A DNA stretch of 64,000 nt from Pectobacterium parmentieri (GTDB taxonomy: Bacteria; Pseudomonadota; Gammaproteobacteria; Enterobacterales; Enterobacteriaceae): the NCBI RefSeq assembly GCF_001742145.1, contig NZ_CP015749.1, positions 2,790,001-2,854,000 of the forward strand. Direction: 5' to 3'. The position numbers were made by a program, and so were the translations under genes. Shown piece after piece: positions 8,441 through 16,408 of this stretch (position 1 is its first letter; each line of letters begins with the position of its first letter). The notes beneath the pieces are model-generated. The model ran no database searches. It saw nothing but the letters and a program-made list of their open reading frames with translations, and was not told the origin of the DNA.

Positions 8441-10099
8441 ATGGCAAAACGTTTTTCAGAAAGTATGGCTTTAGCGTTGATACTTTCCGCCCCTTTCACA
8501 TGCGTACACGCTAAAGCTCCCGCTGCTGCACACCAGACCGCGACACCAGAGAGTGCTAAATTGCTGTCAGGTTCAACGCTGGGTGAAAAAACGGGGTTAT
8601 CCGGTAATGTCACCGTGCGGGATATTCACCTGCCTGCCACCATCATTATCAGAGACCAACAGGGCCAGAAACGGCAGACACAGACCGATGAGCAAGGGAA
8701 ATACCACCTTGATGTCTCAGGTCTCACGCCCCCGTTACGGGTTCTAGCCATTGAATCCGGTGGCAATAACTGCCTGCTGAATAATATTTCCCGTGCAATC
8801 TGCCTGTCTGCCGTCGCACCTTCACTGCATGACGGTAAAGAAAATATCGCCAATATCAACCCGCTGACTGACCGCATTACCTCAGATATCGCAGTAGCAG
8901 CCGGTTACATCGGCCCACAGCAGCTAACCGACGACACGGCATCACCAAAACTGGACGCCGCAGCATGGAAAACAGCCTATGCCGATTTCCATGCTGGCTT
9001 TAATGGCGCGTTAAAACAGGCAGGTATCAGCGTTCCCGCGCGCTTCGATCCCCTAACCTACCCAGCAAGCCAGCAGGAAGCCGTCACCAAAATCGTCAAC
9101 GTTATTAACCATAACCGCAACTATCACAACAATACGGGTTACTCCGGCCATACCGTTCTAACCGACAGCGCATTTCACCCGATTGTCGGCCTGAACGATA
9201 AAGGCGACTATGAACCGCTAGATTATCGCTCTGCCCGCCAAAGCCTGGATGCAATCCAGAAAGCGCAGACCCGCATTTTCCTCGTTGGTGATTCAACCGC
9301 AGCCACTTATGAAAAAATGCGCTTCCCACGTATGGGATGGGGTCAGGTTTTTGAACAACAGTTCAGTAAAAACAGCAGCGTGAAAGTCGTTAATGGTACG
9401 CGCGCAGGCCGTAGCTCACGCGACTATTTTTACGAAGGCTGGTTCCGCCAGATGCAACCATTGATGAAGGAAGGTGATTTCCTATTTATACAAATGGGAC
9501 ACAACGATCAAAATTGCAACGGTGCAAAAGAAATACGCGGCCCCGCTGATGTCGCTAACCTGTGTACTTACCCGAACGATGCCGCAGGGAAAAAACAGGC
9601 CCCGCAGGGGAAAGCGGATATGTCATTCCAGACATCGCTGGAACGCTACATCACTTTCGCCCGTCAGCATAAACTGACGCCGGTACTGCTTACCCCGACC
9701 ACCCGGGTGAAAACGGCTGAAGGGAAAAACGGCACACCTGCCGTACATAGCCACTTCACCAAACAAAATGCAGACAACGGCTACGCCTTTGTTGGCGATT
9801 ACAGCCAGACCATCAAGGACACGGCTGCGAATAACAAGGTCGTTTTGCTGGACATTGAGCCCGCTACTATTGCGTTGGCAAATCAGGGCAACAGCGAGCA
9901 TTGGAAACAATATTGGCTGGTGATCGATCCCAAAAAATACCCTTACTACCGCGATCAGGCCGGTAGCCTGAGCAAACCAGACACCACCCATTTTCAGAAA
10001 AAAGGCGCGATCGCCGTGGCAGAGATTGTCGCGAATGCCATTCGGCAAGAACCAGCTTTAGCGTCGCTGGCAGAAAAAACAGTCAGCAAACACAAGTAG
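8441..10099 (+). CDS. paeY: Secreted pectin acetylesterase
   Basis: This 552-residue exported esterase removes acetyl groups from pectin so that pectate lyases can act. Residues 1-24 are a signal peptide ending near CVHAKA. An N-terminal beta-rich part (about residues 50-100, with VTVRDIHLPATIIIRDQQG) resembles a carboxypeptidase-regulatory-like fold. The C-terminal SGNH/GDSL hydrolase domain carries the nucleophile motif GDS (Ser285), MGHND, and DTTH with Asp514 and His517 completing the triad. Two Cys pairs probably form disulfides. It precedes pemA by 101 bp, the gene pair known from Dickeya as paeY-pemA, though pelD, which precedes them there, is absent here. KdgR-like boxes lie upstream. 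The start has AAGGG 14 bases upstream. Confidence 0.88.
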   Translation: MAKRFSESMALALILSAPFTCVHAKAPAAAHQTATPESAKLLSGSTLGEKTGLSGNVTVRDIHLPATIIIRDQQGQKRQTQTDEQGKYHLDVSGLTPPLRVLAIESGGNNCLLNNISRAICLSAVAPSLHDGKENIANINPLTDRITSDIAVAAGYIGPQQLTDDTASPKLDAAAWKTAYADFHAGFNGALKQAGISVPARFDPLTYPASQQEAVTKIVNVINHNRNYHNNTGYSGHTVLTDSAFHPIVGLNDKGDYEPLDYRSARQSLDAIQKAQTRIFLVGDSTAATYEKMRFPRMGWGQVFEQQFSKNSSVKVVNGTRAGRSSRDYFYEGWFRQMQPLMKEGDFLFIQMGHNDQNCNGAKEIRGPADVANLCTYPNDAAGKKQAPQGKADMSFQTSLERYITFARQHKLTPVLLTPTTRVKTAEGKNGTPAVHSHFTKQNADNGYAFVGDYSQTIKDTAANNKVVLLDIEPATIALANQGNSEHWKQYWLVIDPKKYPYYRDQAGSLSKPDTTHFQKKGAIAVAEIVANAIRQEPALASLAEKTVSKHK

Positions 10100-10131
10100 T
10101 TATCAGTCAGGCAAAACGATAAGACAGAACC

Positions 10132-10157
10132 ACGCGCGGCGTAACGTAGCCGCGCGT
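10132..10157 (+). other. GC-rich hairpin between paeY and pemA
   Basis: ACGCGCGGC and GCCGCGCGT form a perfect nine-base stem over an eight-base loop. No T-run follows, so it is not a standard terminator; it may stabilise the upstream message or lower read-through into pemA. Confidence 0.6.
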
Positions 10158-10200
10158 TATAGACCTTCCTCTTTCCCCTACCGATTACAGGACTCTGGAC

Positions 10201-11307
10201 ATGATAAATGCCTCACACTTCGGCAAGACGCTGACTTTAGCCATGTTAATTTCCTCACCTTGGACGTTAGCACAGGCAGCCGACTACAATGCGCTGGTTT
10301 CCACCAATGCAACGGACGCCAAAGCCTATAAAACCATTACTGAGGCTATCGCCAGCGCCCCGGCAGACAGTTCCCCATTTGTTATCTATGTGAAAAATGG
10401 CGTGTACCACGAGCGCCTCACGATTACGCGCCCCAACATCCATCTACAAGGCGAAAGTCGTGACGGTACAGTGATCGCCGCAACCACCGCCGCTGGAATG
10501 CTCAAACCCGATGGCAGCAAATGGGGAACCTATGGCAGCAACACGGTGAAAGTCGATGCACCCGATTTCAGCGCCCGTTCGCTAACCATCAGCAACGATT
10601 TCGATTACCCAGCCAATCAGGCCAAAGCCAGTGATGACCCGACCAAATTAAAAGACTCGCAGGCCGTTGCGCTGCTGGTTGCCGAAAATAGCGATCGTGC
10701 GTGGTTCCATGATGTCAGCCTGACCGGCTACCAGGACACGCTGTATGTGAAAGGTGGGCGCAGCTTCTTCTCAAAATGCCGTATCAGCGGCACCGTTGAT
10801 TTCATCTTTGGCAACGGCACTGCGCTGTTTGACGATTGTGACATTGTCGCTCGTAATCGTACCGACGTGAAAGATCAACCACTTGGTTACCTCACCGCCC
10901 CCAGCACTGACATTAAGCAAAAATATGGTTTGGTCATTATTAATAGCCGGGTGATTAAAGAGAAAGATGTGCCCGCAAAAAGCTATGGTTTGGGCCGCCC
11001 TTGGCACCCAACAACCACCTTTGAGGACGGTCGTTATGCCGATCCTAACGCCATCGGCCAGACCGTTATCCTGAACACCAGCATGGACAATCACATCTAT
11101 GGCTGGGACAAAATGTCAGGCAAAGATAAACAAGGCGAAAAAATCTGGTTCCATCCGCAGGACTCGCGCTTTTTTGAGTACAAATCTAGCGGTACTGGGG
11201 CAGAGAAAAACGAGCAGCGCCGTCAGCTAAGCGAAGCGGAGGCGGCAGAATACACCACAGATAAGGTATTAGCAGGTTGGGTTCCTACTGCGCCTAAAGG
11301 GAAATAA
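10201..11307 (+). CDS. pemA: Secreted pectin methylesterase
   Basis: A 368-residue exported carbohydrate esterase of family 8, which strips methyl esters from pectin to give pectate for pectate lyases. Signal peptide residues 1-26 (ending AQA). Catalytic motifs are intact: GYQDTLYVKGG with Asp179, GTVDFIFGNG with Asp200, and LGRPWHP with the active-site Arg. Two Cys (C193 and C213) flank the second motif. The closest known relative by recognition is Dickeya PemA, which leaves by the type II (Out) system. It follows paeY by 101 bp and ends at a clear terminator, so both may share the KdgR-controlled promoter. Confidence 0.95.
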   Translation: MINASHFGKTLTLAMLISSPWTLAQAADYNALVSTNATDAKAYKTITEAIASAPADSSPFVIYVKNGVYHERLTITRPNIHLQGESRDGTVIAATTAAGMLKPDGSKWGTYGSNTVKVDAPDFSARSLTISNDFDYPANQAKASDDPTKLKDSQAVALLVAENSDRAWFHDVSLTGYQDTLYVKGGRSFFSKCRISGTVDFIFGNGTALFDDCDIVARNRTDVKDQPLGYLTAPSTDIKQKYGLVIINSRVIKEKDVPAKSYGLGRPWHPTTTFEDGRYADPNAIGQTVILNTSMDNHIYGWDKMSGKDKQGEKIWFHPQDSRFFEYKSSGTGAEKNEQRRQLSEAEAAEYTTDKVLAGWVPTAPKGK

Positions 11308-11315
11308 ATGTAACA

Positions 11316-11340
11316 AAGCCAGCCTTCATCAGGCTGGCTT
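11316..11340 (+). terminator. Terminator of pemA
   Basis: AAGCCAGCC pairs with GGCTGGCTT over a seven-base loop, nine bp after the pemA stop. The T-run is short. Confidence 0.8.
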
Positions 11341-11341
11341 C

Positions 11342-11399
11342 TATACTCGTCATACTTCAAGTTGCATGTGCGTTGGCTGCCTGAAACTCGAATGATGTA
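11342..11399 (+). repeat. Dispersed intergenic repeat, copy 2 (short)
   Basis: Contains CGTCATACTTCAAGTTGCAT and GTGCGTTGGCTGC, then CTCGAATGATGTAG, which resembles the far end of copy 1. The middle of the element is missing. Confidence 0.6.
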
Positions 11400-11434
11400 G
11401 CGTACAAACCGTATTGGTGGGCGAGGCGAAACGA

Positions 11435-11788
<354 letters not shown>

Positions 11789-11856
11789 TTATCTATGTTG
11801 CGGCCAAAGCCGAGCATCAGCAAATAAACAGCATGTCAGAACTCAGGCGGACAATC

Positions 11857-12000
11857 TATACCCGTCATACTTCAAGTTGCATGTGCGTTGGCTGCGTTAC
11901 TCGACACACTAGTGTGTGTCTCGCCCCGTTGGGGCCGCTGCAAGCAGCGTTCAAATCTGCTTTTAGCAGATTTGTCACTCACCCGAATCACTTACCTGAT
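11857..12000 (+). repeat. Dispersed intergenic repeat, copy 3 (long form)
   Basis: Begins TATACCCGTCATACTTCAAG and continues with TGCATGTGCGTTGGCTGCG, then ACACACTAGTGTGTGT, a perfect palindrome, CCCCGTTGGGG and AAATCTGC-TTTTA-GCAGATTT, and ends near ACCCGAATCACTTACC. The nested hairpins suggest a mobile miniature element or processed RNA element. It fills the space between glnB and glrR. Confidence 0.65.
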
Positions 12001-12061
12001 GAATTGTGGGCACTGACCCACACCACACTGCATTACGGGCGTCCTACCCGCTATCTCAGCG

Positions 12062-13399
12062 TTAATCTTTAAAATCGTTGGCATCCAGTTCGTGGCGGCC
12101 CAACAGTTTATAAAACTCCGTTCGGTTACGCCCGGCCATTCGCGCAGCCTGCGTCACATTACCTTTTGCGATCTGTAATAGTTTTCGCAAATAATTAAGT
12201 TCAAACTGGTGACGAGCTTCAACAAACGTCGGCAACGCGGTATTTTCACCTTCCAACGCCTGCTCAACCAGCGCATCGCTGATTACCGGGGCGCTGGTCA
12301 GCGCCACGCACTGTTCGATGACATTCACCAACTGACGCACGTTACCCGGCCAACTTGCCGTCATCAAGCGCTTCATCGCATCGGTTGAAAAGGTGCGCAC
12401 AAAAGGTTTGTGACGATTGGCGGATTCGCGCAGCAGATGATTTGCCAGCAGCGGAATATCTTCAGCACGTTCATGCAACGCGGGCAGCTTCATATTCACC
12501 ACGTTGAGCCGATAATACAGGTCTTCGCGGAATTCGTTTTTTTCCATCGCCTTCGGCAAATCACGGTGCGTGGCGGAAATAATCCGCACGTCGATGTCCA
12601 TATCGCGGTTGCTCCCCAGCGGGCGAACTTTTCGCTCTTGCAAAACGCGCAGCAACTTAACCTGTAAAGACAGCGGCATATCGCCGATTTCATCTAAAAA
12701 CAGCGTACCGCCTTCTGCCGCCTGAAAAAGCCCTTCACGACTGCTGACCGCGCCAGTAAAGGCCCCTTTCGCGTGACCGAACAGCTCCGACTCCAGCAGC
12801 GGCTCAGGCAATGCACCGCAGTTAATTGCGATAAACGCTTTCTTTGCTCGCGGGCTCGCCGCATGAATTGCCTGAGCCAGCACCTCTTTTCCGGTTCCGC
12901 TCTGACCATTAATCAACACGCTAACGTCCGACTGTGCCACCATTCTGGCCTGTTCCAACAGACGTAACATAATTGGGCTACGCGTCACGATGGTTTCACG
13001 CCAGCTTTCATCACCCGCCGGCGCGGACAGCGCCATGGCATCATCGATGGCTTTGTAGAGCGCGTCACGGTCAACGGGCTTCGTGAGGAAGCTGAACACC
13101 CCCTGCTGCGTCGCCGCAACCGCATCGGGAATGGAACCGTGGGCGGTTAAGATGATCACCGGCATCCCCGGCTGATAGCGCTGGATTTCGGAAAACAGCG
13201 CCATGCCATCCATTTCGTCCATACGAAGGTCGCTGATCACCAGATCAAACGTCTCGCGCGTTAACAGCCGCAACGCCTCCTGGCCGCTCTCTGCCGTCAT
13301 CACGCTAAATCCTTCGCTGGTCAGACGCATGCCCAGCAGCTTCAGTAGACTGGGGTCATCATCCACGAGCAACAAACTCGCCGTTTTCCGGGCTGTCAT
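12062..13399 (-). CDS. glrR: Sigma-54-dependent response regulator GlrR
   Basis: A 445-residue NtrC-family activator. The receiver domain (about 8-122) has the acidic pocket DDD and phospho-acceptor Asp57 in VISDLRMDEMDG. The AAA+ domain (about 140-370) has Walker A GQSGTGKE and the sigma-54 contact loop GAFTGA. A Fis-type helix-turn-helix ends the protein (NVTQAARMAGRNRTEFYKLL). With the kinase GlrK it switches on the small RNA gene glmY; three TGTC-N10-GACA sites for it lie upstream of glmY in this window. It overlaps qseG by four bases, indicating one operon glrK-qseG-glrR. Confidence 0.95.
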   Translation of the reverse strand: MTARKTASLLLVDDDPSLLKLLGMRLTSEGFSVMTAESGQEALRLLTRETFDLVISDLRMDEMDGMALFSEIQRYQPGMPVIILTAHGSIPDAVAATQQGVFSFLTKPVDRDALYKAIDDAMALSAPAGDESWRETIVTRSPIMLRLLEQARMVAQSDVSVLINGQSGTGKEVLAQAIHAASPRAKKAFIAINCGALPEPLLESELFGHAKGAFTGAVSSREGLFQAAEGGTLFLDEIGDMPLSLQVKLLRVLQERKVRPLGSNRDMDIDVRIISATHRDLPKAMEKNEFREDLYYRLNVVNMKLPALHERAEDIPLLANHLLRESANRHKPFVRTFSTDAMKRLMTASWPGNVRQLVNVIEQCVALTSAPVISDALVEQALEGENTALPTFVEARHQFELNYLRKLLQIAKGNVTQAARMAGRNRTEFYKLLGRHELDANDFKD

Positions 13400-14232
13400 T
13401 GTCTTGCTGGCTCCTTCTTCGTCGTCGATTTGTCCGTATGTGATTCCATCGGCGGCGTATAGGTGTCATCCGCATCAACGGGCTCATTTCTCGGTTTCGT
13501 GGCCGAATTGCGTGAGCCGTCTTTATTTGCCCCCGCACTGCCACGGTGATCGGCATCGTTATCCGGCATTTCCCCTGACAACTGCTTACGAGATGATAGT
13601 TGACGTTCAATATCCGTCAGATTTTCCAGTTTCTGCGTGGTTGTTTCTAACTGGTATTGCAGGTGATTTTGCTGCACGCGCAGGGCATCTAGCTGCTTAT
13701 CGCTGGATTCCTGTAAACGCTTATAGCGCAGGCGCTCATCCGATAGCGCCAGAAAGAGCGTTTGTCTATCGCGCCAGGTTTGCATCAGCGGGCGCAACGC
13801 CGCGGGGAAAGCCAGGCGATACAAATTGATCTGTTCCAGCACCTGACGTCGCTCAGCCTGAGTAATACCGGCATTATCCAGCAAAATACCCTGCTTAAAC
13901 GCATTTTCCCAGCTATCCCCCGCGACCTGCTCCGCTTCGTCACGAGCCTGAAACTGGGTCAAGCGCCCCGCACAATCCATCGCACGTAACCAATAAAGTG
14001 CGTTATTCATGGATTCGCGATCGTCTATCTGCCACAGATGCTCACATTGCGCGATACGGAAATCAGCAACCTGCTCTTTCGGTGGCGTGCCTTCTATTTC
14101 CAGCAATGCAGAGTCACTGTTCACATAACTACTGCACGCGGCCAAAACAAGTGGCGACGACAGTACCGCCGCCTTCAACAAACAGGAGAATTGTCTATTC
14201 GCCAGCCATCCCTTCATAAACCCTACATTCAT
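13396..14232 (-). CDS. qseG: Outer-membrane lipoprotein QseG
   Basis: A 278-residue lipoprotein between the kinase and regulator genes, as in E. coli. The lipobox LVLAACSS places the lipidated Cys at residue 33. Family marks are LYWLRAMDCAGRL and the C-terminal coiled-coil LENLTDIERQLSSRKQ, with a long low-complexity acidic tail rich in Asp, Ser and Lys. QseG is known to interact with GlrK and tune its activity. An alternative start at 14217 (residue 6) would shorten the signal peptide. The direct repeat TCCGAGAATGAATAAA occurs twice around the end of glrK just upstream. Confidence 0.88.
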   Translation of the reverse strand: MNVGFMKGWLANRQFSCLLKAAVLSSPLVLAACSSYVNSDSALLEIEGTPPKEQVADFRIAQCEHLWQIDDRESMNNALYWLRAMDCAGRLTQFQARDEAEQVAGDSWENAFKQGILLDNAGITQAERRQVLEQINLYRLAFPAALRPLMQTWRDRQTLFLALSDERLRYKRLQESSDKQLDALRVQQNHLQYQLETTTQKLENLTDIERQLSSRKQLSGEMPDNDADHRGSAGANKDGSRNSATKPRNEPVDADDTYTPPMESHTDKSTTKKEPARQ

Positions 14233-14252
14233 TGTTTATTCATTCTCGGATT

Positions 14253-15704
14253 TTATTCATTCTCGGACTGTTCGTTATCGGACAATAAGGGCAGTTCGAT
14301 GCGGAAACACACATCAGCATAGTCCACGGTAATTAGGCTAAGCTCACCACGCATACGGCGAATGCAATCGCGCGCAATACTCAGGCCAAGCCCGCTCCCC
14401 TTTACCGCGCCACGGCGCTGATGGCTTCCCTGATAAAAGGGCTCGAAAATCATGCTCCGCTCGGCATCAGGAATGGGCGTACCACTATTGGCAACATCAA
14501 TCTGAACACGGTTACCAATCTGACGGCTATAAATCCAAATGTTACCGGATTCCTTACCGTAGTGCACCGCATTGGAATAGAGATTATCAATCACCCGCAT
14601 CAGCAGCGTCGTTTCCGCCCAACAATGTCCAACAGCCAGCACCACATCGGTATGAATCATTTTGGCGCGGGCAGGCAAACTGTGAGACGACACGACAATA
14701 TCGACGATCTCTTCGGTTTCAACTCGCTCTAACTCAGTCGGCGTATCAGCCAGTTTGCGGTTATAGTCCAGCAGTTGATCGATCAGTTGCAACAGATGGC
14801 GGCTACTGCTATCGAGAATCTCAACCACCTCTTTTTGGTCAGCAGTCAGCGGCCCCACCACCTCATCGGCCAGCAGTTCAGTCCCCTCCCGCAGGCTAGC
14901 CAGCGGTGTCTTGAGTTCGTGGGAAATATGGCGCAAGAATTCATGCCGTTGCGACTCCAGCCATGACAGACGCTCACTCAGCCAGATAATACGCTGTGCT
15001 AGCGTCCGAATTTCACGCGGCCCTTTGAACGTGCTGGTATTCCCCAGCGAGCGCCCCTCTCCAAGACGGTTAATCATCCGCTCCACGCCATTAACCGGGC
15101 CAATAATCATCCGCGTAAAGAGAACCACCAACAGTACGCTGACCAGGAAGAGGAGTAACGCCTGCCAGCCAAAGAACTGGCCGCGTTCAGAAATAGCCTG
15201 CTGAAGCTGTTGCCCACGGGAAAAAACGACGTCACGCGTCACCTGTACCATCTGTCCGTTAGCGCGAGAGAACCCTTCCAGCAGGCTGGACGCCGTTTGT
15301 TCCGGGCCGCTGTTATGACAGCGTATTTCGCCGAGCTGAGTCAGCAGTTGACGTAAGGTCTGATAATAACGGGGATCGGGCAGCACCCGCGCGTGGGAAT
15401 CCAGCATTTGCGAATACTGTTTACGCTGATTCTGGTAGAGCGTCGCCAGCGTCTGGTCATCTAATACACAATATTGCCGATAGCTACGCTCCATCGCCAA
15501 CGCTACGCTGGTCATCGCCTCACTGCGGCGGGCATCCGCCAGCGTTGTCCGGTTAATATCCGCAGCCTGTTCGCTCAGCATGTTTAAGCTTTGATAAGCC
15601 TGATAAGCCAACACCAACAGCGGCAGCAGCACCAACAAGAACGCCATAATTACCAATTGCCGCAGAGAACGCGGAAATAAACGCCATCGTTTCAAAGAAA
15701 TCAT
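14253..15704 (-). CDS. glrK: Sensor histidine kinase GlrK (QseE)
   Basis: A 483-residue inner-membrane kinase. Transmembrane helices lie at about 17-38 and 181-200, enclosing a periplasmic sensor of about 140 residues; a HAMP segment follows (residues 200-255). The phospho-acceptor is His262 in RHISHELKTPLASL, and the ATP-binding domain has DNLYSNAVHYG and GSGLGLSIARDC. It phosphorylates GlrR. In E. coli this system reacts to envelope stress and controls glmY; the direct signal is unknown. The gene is downstream of glmY, in the same direction. Confidence 0.95.
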   Translation of the reverse strand: MISLKRWRLFPRSLRQLVIMAFLLVLLPLLVLAYQAYQSLNMLSEQAADINRTTLADARRSEAMTSVALAMERSYRQYCVLDDQTLATLYQNQRKQYSQMLDSHARVLPDPRYYQTLRQLLTQLGEIRCHNSGPEQTASSLLEGFSRANGQMVQVTRDVVFSRGQQLQQAISERGQFFGWQALLLFLVSVLLVVLFTRMIIGPVNGVERMINRLGEGRSLGNTSTFKGPREIRTLAQRIIWLSERLSWLESQRHEFLRHISHELKTPLASLREGTELLADEVVGPLTADQKEVVEILDSSSRHLLQLIDQLLDYNRKLADTPTELERVETEEIVDIVVSSHSLPARAKMIHTDVVLAVGHCWAETTLLMRVIDNLYSNAVHYGKESGNIWIYSRQIGNRVQIDVANSGTPIPDAERSMIFEPFYQGSHQRRGAVKGSGLGLSIARDCIRRMRGELSLITVDYADVCFRIELPLLSDNEQSENE

Positions 15705-15904
15705 CTCGTTACCTATCGAATCCGCACTGATGCTAACTGAGTCTTATAAAAGTTCAACGTTTTCCCTTACGACATGCGCAACGCTTCGCAATACGGCATG
15801 AATACCAATGTAACGCGGTAGAAAATAGCGTCGTAAAAAACAATCAGGGAGATTTTCTGGGAGATGCGGCGGGTATAAAGCATCACGCGACCAGAAGAAC
15901 CACT

Positions 15905-16097
15905 CCCTCTGGCCGCGTAACTGAATAGGCGGTGCCTCACTCAACGTGTCGCCCGATGCTTGATAACGTTCGTTTTCACGTACTGTTATCGGTCTGGTGG
16001 ACGATAGGCACCCTTTCTTTTGGCATCATTCCAGATGTTATGAGCGAAAATATTTGCCAGTTAGCAACGCAATCATAACCAGTTGAATGAGCAACGC
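15905..16097 (-). ncRNA. glmY: Small regulatory RNA GlmY
   Basis: Between purL and glrK, where E. coli has glmY. The minus strand reads GCTCATTCA at the 5' end, then GGTTATGA, CTCATAACATCTGGAATGA, CCTATCGTCCAC and CACGTTGAGTGAGGCACC, the conserved blocks shared by GlmY and GlmZ. A sigma-54 promoter ends 12 bases before the proposed 5' end and three GlrR sites lie further upstream. GlmY acts by trapping RapZ, so that GlmZ escapes cleavage and activates glmS, keeping up amino-sugar supply. The 5' end is placed by promoter spacing; the 3' end is a guess based on the E. coli length of about 184 bases. Confidence 0.88.
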
Positions 16098-16105
16098 TGA
16101 TTAAC

Positions 16106-16123
16106 AAGCACTTATCATGCCAA
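16106..16123 (-). promoter_or_regulatory. Sigma-54 promoter of glmY
   Basis: Minus strand TTGGCATGATAAGTGCTT has GG and GC separated by exactly ten bases, as in the -24/-12 consensus TGGCAC-N5-TTGC. It faces glmY and sits downstream of the GlrR sites. Confidence 0.85.
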
Positions 16124-16238
16124 TAATGAAAAATAAAAAACAAACACCTGATTATTAATGCTTTTTACTTTTTATTTTATCGCTAAATAAATTATCCAGA
16201 GTGCAAACAGCGAAAATACGCGAAAAAGAGACGATTGA

Positions 16239-16256
16239 TGTCGCTAAAAACAGACA
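16239..16256. promoter_or_regulatory. GlrR binding site 1
   Basis: TGTC-GCTAAAAACA-GACA fits the GlrR motif TGTC-N10-GACA exactly. It is about 120 bp upstream of the sigma-54 promoter. Confidence 0.85.
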
Positions 16257-16301
16257 GCTTTATGACTCCATTACAGTATACATATAAATCAAACAGTTAA
16301 A

Positions 16302-16319
16302 TGTCACCAATTAGAGACA
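16302..16319. promoter_or_regulatory. GlrR binding site 2
   Basis: TGTC-ACCAATTAGA-GACA is an exact TGTC-N10-GACA match, 63 bp from site 1, six helical turns. Confidence 0.85.
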
Positions 16320-16332
16320 GAAAAAATCAGTT

Positions 16333-16350
16333 TGTCGCAAAAAAACGACA
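16333..16350. promoter_or_regulatory. GlrR binding site 3
   Basis: TGTC-GCAAAAAAAC-GACA is an exact match, 31 bp from site 2 (three helical turns), so sites 2 and 3 face the same side of the helix. Confidence 0.85.
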
Positions 16351-16371
16351 AACCGAGACAACAGGTGTAAA

Positions 16372-16394
16372 AAAGGGGCCGAAGCCCCTTTCTC
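16372..16394 (-). terminator. Terminator of purL
   Basis: AAGGGGC-TTC-GGCCCCTT on the minus strand followed by a U-run, 15 bp past the purL stop. Confidence 0.85.
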
Positions 16395-16408
16395 TAACTG
16401 GCGTTAAC

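Noticed and set aside
15744..15944. 66-codon leftward frame upstream of glrK
   Set aside because: Starts with TTG inside the conserved GAGTGAGGCACC block of glmY and has no ribosome site; the RNA explains the sequence.
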